Below are positions 30,501-40,595 of a DNA stretch of 64,000 bases, in pieces (positions within the stretch are counted from its first letter, which is position 1; every line of letters starts with the position of its first letter). Made by a program: the position numbers and the translations under genes. The notes under the pieces are model-generated. The model did not search any database and was not told the DNA's origin. It worked only from the letters and a program-made list of their open reading frames with translations. This stretch comes from Saccharomycopsis crataegensis. Taxonomy: Eukaryota; Ascomycota; Saccharomycetes; Ascoideales; Saccharomycopsidaceae. The stretch is from assembly GCF_037102585.1 (NCBI RefSeq), contig NW_027043830.1, forward strand, positions 868,001 through 932,000, given 5' to 3'.

Positions 30501-31664
30501 TTAACATGAAACTTGAACAATTTTGCTGTTATAAATAGTTTTTTTGTGCTTTTTAGAGAACTTTCCCGTGACAACAGCTGCGGTCAACTTCTTACCTGCA
30601 ACACACCCAGTATCCAACCCCGTAGAGTACTCCCTTTCAACTAAGCCCCTTGAAGCTTCGTGGCCATAAAACACCATTCTTCCTTCACTCCAGTTCAGTT
30701 TTTCTTGTTGCTTTATATTCCAAATCTCAGACCAAGGTTTAGTGATAGTTTCATCAATATTTCTTTTAGAGTCGAAACAAGGTTCTGTATAATTTGGTTT
30801 GAATAAAGCCCTAAGGTTGACCATAGTATTCACAGATTGGTCAATGTAGTCTAAGTGCCACTGAAGGCCCGCATGAACTGCCAAACCTTCAATAGTTTTG
30901 GAATAATTGATACTAGCACTACCTTCAGAAACTTTCATAGATTCCTGAGTATCGCCATTTGAGTCAAACAACGGTTGCGAGACATCTGCATGAGTTTTCT
31001 GGAATCCATGTGCTATTGGACCTAAGTCCAATAAGATTGAACAATTTGTAAGGTAATCGATATGGTTTGGCTTTAGTCTTTTAGCAATTGACAATTCCAG
31101 ATCAAACTTTGGTTTCTCAGTAGTAACCATTTTCAGATTTTCTTCACTGACACAAGTGTCATTTTCCAGGGAGTTACAATACTTTGGCGAGCTATAACTG
31201 TAGTAGGAAGCATATTTTTCCAATATATTGACCTCATGGTTACCCAAAACACAAGCAGCATCATTTTCAATAAGGAAATCTAAAACCTCGAAATTTTGTT
31301 TACCTTTGGAAATGAAATCACCAAGGGAAACGAGCTGATCGTACTTGCGGTCATAATTCGCCTTCTTGAGTAATGACTTTAAAGCGTCATAACATCCATG
31401 GATATCACCGACAATAATGATTCTTGAGACAGGCTTCTTTTTCTTGTGCTTGGACTTCATCTGTGGGGAGTTTGATTCAGATTCATAGAAAGATTCGACG
31501 ACAGCTAAATTAGGCTCAATATACGACTTCAACTCTCCAAACTTGATTATCGGGGGAAGATCTGGTGCACCAGATACTGAACTAATGAGCACAAACAGGA
31601 AAGCAATGAAGATACAGGTCACCACAAGAAAGGATGAATAGATCACCCCACGACTGTTCCCCAT
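30501..31664 (-). CDS. PPN2: Vacuolar metal-dependent endopolyphosphatase, Ppn2-like
   Basis: The product is a calcineurin-like metallophosphatase related to baker's yeast YNL217W (Ppn2), a vacuolar Zn-dependent endopolyphosphatase. It has 387 residues. An N-terminal hydrophobic segment (residues 9-32, YSSFLVVTCIFIAFLFVLIS) serves as signal anchor. A Lys-rich stretch (KSKHKKKKP) follows. The metal-site motifs are GDIHGC, GDFISKG, GNHE and, further on, HAGLQWH and GHEASRG. The lumenal catalytic domain contains several N-x-S/T sequons. It is divergent to RAP1 with a compact intergenic region. PPX1, a second polyphosphatase gene, lies 25 kb away. Confidence 0.88.
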   Translation of the reverse strand: MGNSRGVIYSSFLVVTCIFIAFLFVLISSVSGAPDLPPIIKFGELKSYIEPNLAVVESFYESESNSPQMKSKHKKKKPVSRIIIVGDIHGCYDALKSLLKKANYDRKYDQLVSLGDFISKGKQNFEVLDFLIENDAACVLGNHEVNILEKYASYYSYSSPKYCNSLENDTCVSEENLKMVTTEKPKFDLELSIAKRLKPNHIDYLTNCSILLDLGPIAHGFQKTHADVSQPLFDSNGDTQESMKVSEGSASINYSKTIEGLAVHAGLQWHLDYIDQSVNTMVNLRALFKPNYTEPCFDSKRNIDETITKPWSEIWNIKQQEKLNWSEGRMVFYGHEASRGLVEREYSTGLDTGCVAGKKLTAAVVTGKFSKKHKKTIYNSKIVQVSC

Positions 31665-31972
31665 TGTTTTGTTCGGGCAATGGTAAAATTATTCAAAGGA
31701 TAACTCCACTCCACTATTGCACCACATTGGTTATTCTTTATAAAGAGCATCCCCTCCAAGCCGTGGGAATGGAAACCCGTCCAGCCGTGCAAGACTCCGG
31801 ACCGGAGGCATATGCAGATCCTTCATTGGTTACCCAGCCGCTCAAGCAACCAGAAAAAAAAAAAAAAAAAAATTGCTGTTTGGATGTTGATGTCTTGATT
31901 AATCACTTCACCACTTCTGTGTCTCCTCGAAACAACTCAACACCACCTTTGACGCTCAAGGTTATCCCCAAC
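31665..31972. promoter_or_regulatory. Divergent promoter PPN2 / RAP1
   Basis: These 308 bp separate the two ATGs. A long A-tract (about 31853-31873) lies 100 bp before the RAP1 ATG I chose and would act as a nucleosome-depleting element. An ATG at 31769 is in frame with RAP1, but it would force translation through the A-tract as a Lys run, so I regard this stretch as 5' UTR/promoter. A TATA-like TTTATAAAG lies near 31737-31745. Confidence 0.55.
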
Positions 31973-33958
31973 ATGAGCCTGGAAGACATCAATAACGCTG
32001 CTTCACAGTTGGTAAACATCGATACTTCAAATATTGATCCGCAGGTCAGTAACGTGCAACCGAAATCTGAACACCATTTTGAAACCAAGAATCAGCAAAG
32101 AATTTCTAACGGCGGTCATGGCGACGAAGATGATGATGACAGCTTCCGTTCATTATCCTCGGCACCACCTCTGCTCTTGAAGACCGGGGAGATCTTCTTC
32201 AACGAAGAGCAAGGTCCTATTAAATTCTATATCCCTTCTAATGAATCAGACAGAGAGAACCTCATTACTATGATCGAAGCCAATGGCGGCAAAGTGGTCA
32301 ATGACTACTCGGGCTACGTGATTTCCCATTATTTTATTCCATCAAGAGTGGCTTTTAGACCTGAACTAATTTATGACTCTCTCAATAATGGGGTTTTTGC
32401 TAACTTAGAATCGTATCGCGTTACAGAAAGTAACGGTCTTATTCAAGATGCGGAGGCCGTTAATCTTGCTACCGTTATTGCTAACAGTAACAATCACACA
32501 GGCATATCTGATGAACAAATGGCATTCGAATTAGTTCAGCAACACACGCAAGCTACTCATAATCAAGTTCCAACTATTATTACTGTGAATAAGAATGGCT
32601 TCACCAAAGAAGAAGATAACTTTATTATGGAGGAGGTCCGTAAAAACCCTACTAGAAGAGCAACCCATAAATTGTTCGGAGAAATCGCTACAAAGTTGAA
32701 CAGACACACCGGTAATTCTGTCAGATACAGATTCAGAAACCATTTGCAAAAACTGTTGGGTTATGTTTACAAAACTGACAATAAAGGTGAGTTGTTGGTT
32801 GATGGTCATGGTAACTACATCAGAACCGAAAATATGCCATCTACGGTCAAAAATAAGTTCACGAGTGAAGACGATTATGTCCTATGTAAATCAGTGATGC
32901 AAAAATCTCAAGTTGTTGAAGGTGATGAAGCAAATTCCGTTACCTTGCCAAATAAATTCTTTGATCTCATGGAAAAAGAACAACCTCATCATTCACGGGC
33001 AGCTTGGAGAGATAGATTCCGGAAGTTTGCCAGAGTTTATGGTATTGAAAATTATATTCGTTATTATGAAGAATGTTTAGCTCAAAATAAGATTCCCGAA
33101 CCAATGAAGGATTTCACAGCGAGAAAGAATGTTAAGGATGCTCTTGGTAGGCTCAAGAGACCAACACCTGGCAATATTACTTCTGACAATCATGAAAAAG
33201 AAATTGGTGCAGATGACAACATTGATTTCAACGAGTTGATTGGTGATGTTCGAAGGGCGCGCAGTGGAAATAAGAGAAAGAAGATATCTGCTGTCAATTC
33301 TTCTGCTGCTGCTGTTGCTGTTGCTGCAGCAGCCGCTGCTTCTTCGAAAGATAAGAATAAGAATCCTGCCGATGAATTAGATTCCAGTCATCTCTTCTTA
33401 ACTGATGAACACAGAAATGAATTGAACTCATTAGTTGATTCTAGTTTAGCTGGTCATCAATCCATGTTGAGTACGAACCAATCTTCTCAGATACCACTCA
33501 TAAATAGAGATTCCTCTTCTCTAGCCATTTCCAAACTTATGGACCCTGGAATTTTATTGAAATACTTCAAGAAAGAGATGCTTAGTCTATCACTCTCTGA
33601 AGTCCTTGATCTTGCCAATGAGATTGTGAAGCGTGATTATTCAGTATCTGGGGCAGATGCGTTGTTAAATGACTTGCATGACGAGCTTGGAATTGGACAG
33701 GAGTTTGGTACCGAGTTACTTACCAGCTGTTGTGGTGATTTGTCTTTAGTAACAAAGTATCTTAACCTTGTCATTAACACTGGTGTTAGTCCCCCAGAAA
33801 ATGCAACGGGCATTTGGACTAAGGATGACGATAAAAGATTTCAAAACATGGATACCAATAAGAATGATTATGATTACTTGGCTGCAAAGCATGGCATCAC
33901 CAATATTGCCTTGAGAAGATCATTTGTTGCTAGCACGGCGCATTTCCAAAATGTCTAA
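31973..33958 (+). CDS. RAP1: Rap1, telomere- and promoter-binding protein
   Basis: Rap1 binds telomeric repeats and promoters. From ATG 31973 (MSLEDINNAASQLVNIDTSN) the product has 661 residues; ATG 31769 would add 68. Domains: a BRCT domain (about 82-155, IKFYIPSNESDRENLI); a double-Myb DNA-binding region (about 206-376) with FTKEEDNFIMEEVRK, GNSVRYRFRNHLQKLLGYVY and RAAWRDRFRKFARVYGIENY matching baker's yeast Rap1; a basic Lys/Arg patch and Ala run (about 430-460); and a C-terminal region (about 519-661) resembling the RCT that recruits Sir/Rif proteins. An RCT is reported absent from C. albicans Rap1, so its apparent presence here is informative. Confidence 0.94.
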   Translation: MSLEDINNAASQLVNIDTSNIDPQVSNVQPKSEHHFETKNQQRISNGGHGDEDDDDSFRSLSSAPPLLLKTGEIFFNEEQGPIKFYIPSNESDRENLITMIEANGGKVVNDYSGYVISHYFIPSRVAFRPELIYDSLNNGVFANLESYRVTESNGLIQDAEAVNLATVIANSNNHTGISDEQMAFELVQQHTQATHNQVPTIITVNKNGFTKEEDNFIMEEVRKNPTRRATHKLFGEIATKLNRHTGNSVRYRFRNHLQKLLGYVYKTDNKGELLVDGHGNYIRTENMPSTVKNKFTSEDDYVLCKSVMQKSQVVEGDEANSVTLPNKFFDLMEKEQPHHSRAAWRDRFRKFARVYGIENYIRYYEECLAQNKIPEPMKDFTARKNVKDALGRLKRPTPGNITSDNHEKEIGADDNIDFNELIGDVRRARSGNKRKKISAVNSSAAAVAVAAAAAASSKDKNKNPADELDSSHLFLTDEHRNELNSLVDSSLAGHQSMLSTNQSSQIPLINRDSSSLAISKLMDPGILLKYFKKEMLSLSLSEVLDLANEIVKRDYSVSGADALLNDLHDELGIGQEFGTELLTSCCGDLSLVTKYLNLVINTGVSPPENATGIWTKDDDKRFQNMDTNKNDYDYLAAKHGITNIALRRSFVASTAHFQNV

Positions 33959-34453
33959 GCCGTTATATTTTTGTCGGCTACTTTTTGTTTTGTTTTTATT
34001 TGTTCTTGCTCATCCTTTTTTCTTCTTTCAATTTCGTAGCTGAGTTTCGTTCTTGAAAAAGGATAAGCTCTTTCTGTGGTATGTGGTGGTCTTTTTTTGT
34101 GTGTATTTTAACGTTTTATTGTTATTGTTTTTTATATGCTATTATTATTACTTTTATAGTTAGTTCCCGGCCTCTAATTGGCATTATTTATTTTTTCTGT
34201 TGTATTACTCTTTAATTTTTAGTGTTTTTTGATCAGATAGTTTCAATCTTTGATGAAAATTGCATCTTGTAGTCATGGCCGATGTGTACCGCTAGTCTGG
34301 GACATTGAACTTCAACCGATTTTTTTCGAATCTGTAAATACACACATCATCAGTCTGAAAAACTGTCAACCGTCAGCGTCATTTCATAAATTTAGCGTTT
34401 TTTTCAACAACATATGAAATTGTGTGGGAATCTTTCAAGGAAATTAGGCAATT
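33959..34453. other. Intergenic region RAP1-ALG9
   Basis: This 495-bp gap is strongly T-rich after RAP1 (33966-34220), then holds the ALG9 upstream region. I see no gene, RNA or clear motif. Confidence 0.4.
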
Positions 34454-36274
34454 ATGGAGATTTCAAAGCGGAACCTTTTCACCAAGGGTGATATTCTTCC
34501 TATATTGCTTCTTCTAACCATGAGAATGCTGACTGTGGCATTTATGATGATATCAGATTGTGATGAGGTATTTAACTACTGGGAACCTTTAAATTTCCTA
34601 CTAAGAGGATTTGGTAAACAAACATGGGAGTACTCACCAGAATACTCTATTCGATCATGGGCATATCTTTTACCTTACTATTGTCTTGTTGTTCCATTTT
34701 TCAAACTTTCTGAATTCTTAAACAATACCAATAATATGTTATCCATGGCCCCTTACATCGGATTTTATGTGGTAAGGTTTTCTTTGGGCACAATGGTTCT
34801 CGTTGGTGAGCTTAGATTATTTTATAAACTAAAATCACACTTTGCTTTTAGCAGTTTGGCTTACTGGTTCTTATTTTTCAGTAGCGTCAGTACAGGAATG
34901 ACACATGGTGCTGTTGCTTTACTTCCTTCATCTTTTGCTCTATGCTGTAACATTTATGCAATTTCTGCTATCTTGGATTTTTATTTCACCCAGAGAATGA
35001 GATATGCTTTTGGTGCCATCTTTTGGTATAGTTTGGCTGGGTTATTAGGATGGCCATTCAGTTTGGCACTTGCGTTGCCGTTAATTTTCTATACTTTGGG
35101 AAAATGCTTGCTAAGTAACAAATCAGTGACACATGCTTTAAAATTCATTTTGGGTAGCGCAGGGATAGCTGGCTCTATTCTTGTTGTTATTGTCACTATT
35201 GATTCCACTCTTTACAGTAAAATTTCAGTTGTACCATTGAATATCTTTCTCTACAATGTTCTTTTTGCAGATGAGAAATCGGGTCCTAATATTTTTGGTA
35301 CTGAACCATTCAGTTACTACCTATTAAATTTGGCATTGAATTTCAACTTAATTTTCTTTTTGGCTTTCATGGGTCTCAGTTTTTCTCCAATATTACAACA
35401 TTGGAACAATACTTTGTCGAGCTCTATAAAATCAAAAATTTCAGATAAACATGTTTCTGCAACTCGTGAATTGCATTCGTCTTTGATTTGTCTTTTACTT
35501 CTCCCTATGCTAATTTGGTGTGTCATCTTTGGACTTCAGCCACATAAAGAAGAAAGATTTTTGTACCCAATTTATCCAATTATCAACCTTTCGGCCGCCA
35601 TTCTATTGTTTGAAGTTGATGCTCTGATTAGCGGTGTGAGTAAGCTCTATTCCACCTCCAAAATTATTAGATTTCTATGCGATATTGTGCTCATCGTTGT
35701 GATCTTTGTTATTTCTATATCGAGAAGCATACATCTATTTAAAGGCTACTCTGCACCATTGCATGTATATAGCTACCTTCCAGAAAATGCCTCTGGTAAT
35801 GTGTGTGTTGGTCGTGAGTGGTACCGTTACCCATCTTCTTTTTTCTTGCCGAACGAAAACACAAGACTCGCTTTTGTTAAGTCTGGTTTTAATGGCTTGT
35901 TACCTGGTGACTTTAAAGAGAATGCTGGCTTAGTAGAATCAATTTCAAGCTATCCAGAGGGTATGAACAATCAGAATTTGTTCGATGCTGGGAAATTGGT
36001 TGATTTTGAGACCTGTGCCTACTATGTTGACATTGATGAAGATGTCGATATTGAGGTTGGTGAAACTAGATTACTCAAGAATAGTGATGCAGGATTACAA
36101 TCTGCTGATGAAGCATGGGAAATACTCCACTGTGAGAAATTTATTAATAGCGAAAAAAGCTCAGGAATCGGGAGATTGTTATATTTTCCAGATTTCCTTC
36201 ACAAATACATCAAGACTGATTTACATTATCACAACTATTGCTTGTTGGCTAAGAAAGATTTAGTGGAGCAATAA
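34454..36274 (+). CDS. ALG9: Alg9, ER dolichol-linked alpha-1,2-mannosyltransferase
   Basis: Alg9 adds the seventh and ninth mannoses to the lumenal dolichol-PP oligosaccharide in the ER. It is a multi-pass GT22 protein of 606 residues (S. cerevisiae 555). The diagnostic N-terminal lumenal loop ISDCDEVFNYWEPLNFLL carries the catalytic acidic residue, followed by GFGKQTWEYSPEYSIRSW. The later GT22 motif PHKEERFLYPIYP is present. Around ten hydrophobic segments run between residues 12 and 420; the C-terminal lumenal domain is about 180 residues. A CTG codon in the first membrane segment (MRM-CTG-TVAF) is in a position where relatives have a small residue, compatible with Ser decoding. Confidence 0.96.
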   Translation: MEISKRNLFTKGDILPILLLLTMRMLTVAFMMISDCDEVFNYWEPLNFLLRGFGKQTWEYSPEYSIRSWAYLLPYYCLVVPFFKLSEFLNNTNNMLSMAPYIGFYVVRFSLGTMVLVGELRLFYKLKSHFAFSSLAYWFLFFSSVSTGMTHGAVALLPSSFALCCNIYAISAILDFYFTQRMRYAFGAIFWYSLAGLLGWPFSLALALPLIFYTLGKCLLSNKSVTHALKFILGSAGIAGSILVVIVTIDSTLYSKISVVPLNIFLYNVLFADEKSGPNIFGTEPFSYYLLNLALNFNLIFFLAFMGLSFSPILQHWNNTLSSSIKSKISDKHVSATRELHSSLICLLLLPMLIWCVIFGLQPHKEERFLYPIYPIINLSAAILLFEVDALISGVSKLYSTSKIIRFLCDIVLIVVIFVISISRSIHLFKGYSAPLHVYSYLPENASGNVCVGREWYRYPSSFFLPNENTRLAFVKSGFNGLLPGDFKENAGLVESISSYPEGMNNQNLFDAGKLVDFETCAYYVDIDEDVDIEVGETRLLKNSDAGLQSADEAWEILHCEKFINSEKSSGIGRLLYFPDFLHKYIKTDLHYHNYCLLAKKDLVEQ

Positions 36275-36578
36275 TTTTTCAAAAAAAAAAAAATGATTAT
36301 AATAAAGATAATAATAATAATAATAATTCGTTTTACTCACCATTTGATATACGAAGTTTGAATTTGTTCTTACCCTTATTTTCTTTCGCATATTATTAGT
36401 AATCAAAAGTGAAAGGTGGTAAACATGTTGCTGCAACTTCAAAATGTGTATCATGTGACTTAAGTAGAAAATATTTATGCATAATGCATCAATTTTTGGT
36501 AAATAGAAGAGTTGATGAATACATTTAGTTCTTATTATTATGATTTACCAACTTGACACTTAGCACATAATATCATTA
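36275..36578. other. Intergenic region ALG9 to F-box/LRR gene
   Basis: This is a 304-bp AT-rich spacer with an (ATA/AAT)n-like stretch at 36298-36328. No gene or clear motif seen. Confidence 0.35.
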
Positions 36579-38033
36579 ATGAAGCTATACTTACCTCAGC
36601 TTCCTGCTGAAATCCTACTCAAGATTTTTCGCAATTTTGATCACCTTTTTTTCAATTTCCAACTCACCTACATAAACGATTTCCATCCAAATATTCAGCA
36701 AGTATTTAATGCTATATTGTTTGAAACAGTGAGAATCTATATTTCACTCAGGAATAAGAAAGGAAAATTAATGCATGGAATACCTGGTGGCTACGATGTT
36801 GAGAAAGGACCTGTTTTTGCAGTAATAACCTCATACATTGAGAAATCTTTTACTCTTCAAAATATTCAGTTTATTAAGACTTTGGAAATCAAATTGCCAG
36901 AATCTGAATCACATTGCAAATCATGCGTTATTGATGATTTGGTCTTGAAGAAAACCGAGAAGCGTATTGAATTTATGTTGACAAACTTGACACAAGAGAT
37001 TGACTTGAAAATTATTGAACCTCGGATCACATTAAAGTTGAAAGATACAAATCAGAGAATCAAATCAATGTATTTAAGCTCCCTTAAAAATCTAACGACC
37101 CTTCTGAAAAATAGTCATTATTTCACAAATATTACGAATTTAACACTTCAGGATGTACGCCTTGATAATATAGGAAATTTGCCATGTGCGAGAAGTTTGA
37201 GAGTCTTGAGATTCAATCATCGGGGTACCAATGACCTTGATGGACAGAACCTCCGATTGCCGAAGTTGAAATCATTGGATATTTTTATTGAAAAGGAAAT
37301 ATCTATAAAAAATTTTAATGATGTCTACCTCCCACTTCTTGAGAATCTTACTGTTCATCTGGGTAATGCTGTCTCATTTGAGAGCTCTCTAGAGTTGCCA
37401 AACTTAAAGAAAATACATGTGGATAAGAATGGTAGTGGTACTGATAGTTTGGTATCATACTATGGACTTGAAGGGTTGAGGGAAGGGAATTTCAGTTCCA
37501 ATTGTATCAAGGCAATAGCTCCGGAGATTTCTAGATGGAAGAACATTGAGGTCCTTGATTTGGGTTTTAACAATATATTATCCATGAAAAATGTAGCTCT
37601 CGTGAGCACCTTGAGAATGTTGAGCTTGCAAGGAAACAAAATAAGAGATATTCAGGGATTATCAAATTGCAAAAATTTGCAGCAATTAAACCTCCGTAGA
37701 AACAAAATTGTTAGGTTAGATGGATTACATGGTGTCTATAATTTAGAAAGACTAGATCTTAGTTACAATGTCATCAAAGGAATTCACCAAAACTTCACTG
37801 GTTTCAAAAGACTTGAGATGCTCTCAATTCTGGGAAATGATATTGCTAATATAGAAAGCTTACGAAAATTAACTTCTTTGACTACTTTAGATATCTCACA
37901 TAATAACAGGATTGATGATATTAGTCCTGTTATTAGGTTGCCAAAATTGACCAAGTTTTATATGAAGGGGGTTAAAGTCAAGAAAATAAGTATCGGAAAG
38001 TTGGATTTATTCTTGGAAAATGAATCTACTTGA
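36579..38033 (+). CDS. F-box-like leucine-rich-repeat protein
   Basis: The intact frame has 484 codons. The N-terminus (LYLPQLPAEILLKIFRNFDH) fits an F-box, which would bind Skp1 in an SCF ubiquitin ligase. The C-terminal half (about residues 320-475) consists of 22-residue SDS22-type leucine-rich repeats, for example NIEVLDLGFNNILSMKNV and NLERLDLSYNVIKGI. The middle is less regular. I cannot assign an ortholog; CUG-clade yeasts carry many F-box/LRR paralogs that evolve quickly. The substrate is unknown. It stands alone between ALG9 and a 1.25-kb ORF-free block. Confidence 0.82.
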   Translation: MKLYLPQLPAEILLKIFRNFDHLFFNFQLTYINDFHPNIQQVFNAILFETVRIYISLRNKKGKLMHGIPGGYDVEKGPVFAVITSYIEKSFTLQNIQFIKTLEIKLPESESHCKSCVIDDLVLKKTEKRIEFMLTNLTQEIDLKIIEPRITLKLKDTNQRIKSMYLSSLKNLTTLLKNSHYFTNITNLTLQDVRLDNIGNLPCARSLRVLRFNHRGTNDLDGQNLRLPKLKSLDIFIEKEISIKNFNDVYLPLLENLTVHLGNAVSFESSLELPNLKKIHVDKNGSGTDSLVSYYGLEGLREGNFSSNCIKAIAPEISRWKNIEVLDLGFNNILSMKNVALVSTLRMLSLQGNKIRDIQGLSNCKNLQQLNLRRNKIVRLDGLHGVYNLERLDLSYNVIKGIHQNFTGFKRLEMLSILGNDIANIESLRKLTSLTTLDISHNNRIDDISPVIRLPKLTKFYMKGVKVKKISIGKLDLFLENEST

Positions 38034-39281
38034 TAAAAGACGCAACACTTCTTTAATGTACGATTTTCATTAATACTTGGTGACCCAAAATTTGGTTACT
38101 TGAAAAGTCGAAAGCCTTTAAAGCTGTAGCAAACTGTGCGGACTTTAACCTTAACTAGTAATAGTAGCTGCATACATTGATGAAGCAGTATATACTATAT
38201 ACTATATACTATATAGACACCGGCTAGGGGCTGTGAAGCAAACTGAATACTTTGTATTGAACATAGTCAACAATTTTTTGCTAAAAAAAACTTGCCTAAG
38301 TGCTCAGCTTAAGGCTATGTCGGTATAGACTACCGCTGTGGTTTACCTAGTCATTTATATCTTGCACCAATCATGTAAGGAAGTTCATTATTGAAGCATC
38401 TTATGATCTTGCAGTCTTGTTTTATTCGTAGATAGAAGAACTATTAAAAGCACTTTTTGTTAGGCCTTATTATCTTTATTGTGCCATAGAGTTCTTGTTT
38501 TTTCTTGGTGTACAAGTAGTTGAAACATCCCTCTTTCCATACAGGTCTTGTTTTTATTGTTCTGTTCTATAAAGTTTACAAAAAATTAGTGAATAAAAAA
38601 AGATGATAAAAGGTTAGAATTCCAAAATTATAAAAGTGGAGTTACTCAAAATGTTCTCAGTCAACAAAATTAAAATATTGGATTGAAACATTTAGTTATA
38701 GATTCTCTGGAAAAATCCAATATTTCGTTGAGCAAATGTGCAATAGGAAGCCCAATTTTTAGTTACTATGCTTGTGTAGCCGACATGAAAATGGATCATT
38801 GGAAAATAACTTCAGAAGTATAAAGAAAAAAGTGAGGTGTGTGGAGTACATTTTGGTGGCGACAAAGTGCATTGCTTTTAGAAAATCTACGAAACTATCA
38901 GAGGTGAACTACCAACATTTATAAAAAAAAAAGAGTTGAATACAATAATTATTTACAGCGATAACAAAGCTCCAAGAGGTTGTGTTTTATGCCATTTTTC
39001 CAGCTTAGGATCTTTCAACTGCTGGTTTCTCAACTCTTCTTTCTGCTTCTATATTTCTCTGAATACTAGCTTCCATAGAAGTTGAATGGTTATCGTTGCT
39101 TCTCAAAGTGTTGCGTGATGGTGACAGCACCAATACAGCAAGCAGTGCCGCATAACCAGCGCTTTGCGCGCGAAAAACTCAAAACGTGATTCAATTTATA
39201 ACAGCTTCCCTCATTTGAACAGTTTGTTCTTGTTCACGTATAGACATTTTTATATAGATATTTATTCAGAAAAAGAAAATA
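38034..39281. other. 1.25-kb ORF-free block upstream of PHO13
   Basis: I see no credible protein-coding frame. Notable contents are a short TATACTA repeat (38191-38214) and a 12-mer TTCTTGGTGTAC (38502-38513) that also occurs in Candida-type telomeric repeats. There is also a CGCGAAA box (about 39168) in the PHO13 promoter. No tRNA A/B boxes found. The length is unusual for this compact window, so an unannotated RNA gene is possible but unproven. Confidence 0.4.
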
Positions 39282-40178
39282 ATGTCCCTCCCTCAGAAAA
39301 TTACCACAAAGGAGCAAGTTGATGCTCTTTTGGACCAATATGACAACTTTCTTTTTGATTGTGATGGGGTCCTCTGGCTTGGGGATCATTTGTTACCCCA
39401 TGTTGTGGAAACGTTGGCCTTCTTGAAGTCTAAAGGGAAAAAGTTGATCTTTGTGACCAACAACTCCACCAAGTCAAGAGAAAACTACTTGAAAAAGTTC
39501 GAGAAATTTGGGGTTAAAGGGATCACTAAAAGTGATATCTTTGGGTCAGCTTATGCAACTGCAGTTTATTTGGATAAAGTGATGAAATTCGATCATACCA
39601 AGAAGGTTTGGGTTCTTGGCGGCCAAGGGGTTCATGATGAGCTTACAGAATTGGGCATTCAATCCATTGGTGGTACTGATCCGGAATTGGATAAACCTTT
39701 TTCTGATGATTCTAAGTTCTTGAAGCTTGACCCAGAAGTGGGAGCAGTGATCGCTGGATTGGATACTTCCATTAACTACCATAGATTGTCCATCACTTTA
39801 CAGTATTTGTTGGATCCGAACGTGATCTTTATGGCTACCAATATTGATTCTACTTTCCCTAGTCATGGCAAAATCTTGCCAGGGGCAGGCTCAATTATTG
39901 AATCCGCGATCTACTCCTCCGGCAGACAACCAACAGTTTGTGGTAAACCAAATATGAACTTACTCAAAGCCATTCAAGCTGAGCACAACTTGAATTTAGA
40001 GAGATCTATCATGGTTGGTGATAGACTTAACACCGACATGAAGTTTGGTAAAGACGGTGGCTTGGGAACCTTGTTAGTCTTGACAGGTATCGAGACAGAA
40101 GCCAATGTCTTGAAGCAAGATGGCACTCCAAAATACTATGCTGATAAGTTGGGGGACTTGTACGAGTTACAAAAATAA
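39282..40178 (+). CDS. PHO13: Pho13-type HAD phosphatase (4-nitrophenylphosphatase / metabolite repair)
   Basis: This is a cytosolic HAD-family phosphatase. In yeast and mammals it dephosphorylates toxic side products of glycolysis and the pentose pathway (4-phosphoerythronate, 2-phospholactate) and 2-phosphoglycolate. The product has 298 residues (S. cerevisiae 312). Motif I, with the nucleophile Asp, is FLFDCDGVLWLGD (about residues 22-34); motif II is FVTNNSTKSRENY. The C2 cap follows, then motif III/IV with GKPNMNLLKAI and IMVGDRLNTDMKFGKDGGL. No CTG codon was noticed. All catalytic motifs are intact. Confidence 0.95.
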   Translation: MSLPQKITTKEQVDALLDQYDNFLFDCDGVLWLGDHLLPHVVETLAFLKSKGKKLIFVTNNSTKSRENYLKKFEKFGVKGITKSDIFGSAYATAVYLDKVMKFDHTKKVWVLGGQGVHDELTELGIQSIGGTDPELDKPFSDDSKFLKLDPEVGAVIAGLDTSINYHRLSITLQYLLDPNVIFMATNIDSTFPSHGKILPGAGSIIESAIYSSGRQPTVCGKPNMNLLKAIQAEHNLNLERSIMVGDRLNTDMKFGKDGGLGTLLVLTGIETEANVLKQDGTPKYYADKLGDLYELQK

Positions 40179-40595
40179 ATAGATTATAGATATATTTAGA
40201 AGTCAGGTAATGTAATGTCATATAATTAATAAATGATGCCTTTATTGTTATTGCTATAAGGGAATATCACCCTAATCACGTGTAAACCGGAAGTATGTGG
40301 TGGCCACCGGGGGTCGGTGTCTTGTGATTTAGTGATTTCGCAAATCCCAAAGATTCCCCAGCTTTTTCTCTTCTTCTCGAATTCTGACGCTGACCAGTGT
40401 GGAGATAGCCGAATTGGGACCGCGGCTAAAATAACATAGACCAGTTGATAATTATTTGTTTTCTTTGCTGGTATTTGGTGCTCAAATTCACAGGCTTTTA
40501 CACACTTGGTGAATAATTAGGTGTTTGTGTATTACGGTAATTTTTTGATAATATAAGGGAAACTTGTTAGCCAAAAATGCCAAATTACACCAACA
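40179..40595 (+). promoter_or_regulatory. PHO13 3' flank and FBP26 upstream region
   Basis: The 417-bp region holds ATCACGTG (CACGTG core 40277-40282, Cbf1 consensus) and a perfect palindrome GGTGGCCACC (40299-40308), followed by a G-run (40307-40313). An ATG at 40577 lies 19 nt before the in-frame start ATG and is out of frame with the gene, so it could act as an upstream start if included in the mRNA. Confidence 0.5.

Noticed and set aside
38175-38250. TTGATGA ... CTGA pair resembling a box C/D snoRNA
   Set aside because: First box C base is off-consensus, no terminal stem can be formed, and the interior is a simple TATACTA repeat.
38502-38513. Telomerase RNA template
   Set aside because: Only 12 nt match a Candida-type telomeric repeat and the required flanking repeat bases are absent; kept only as a low-interest lead.
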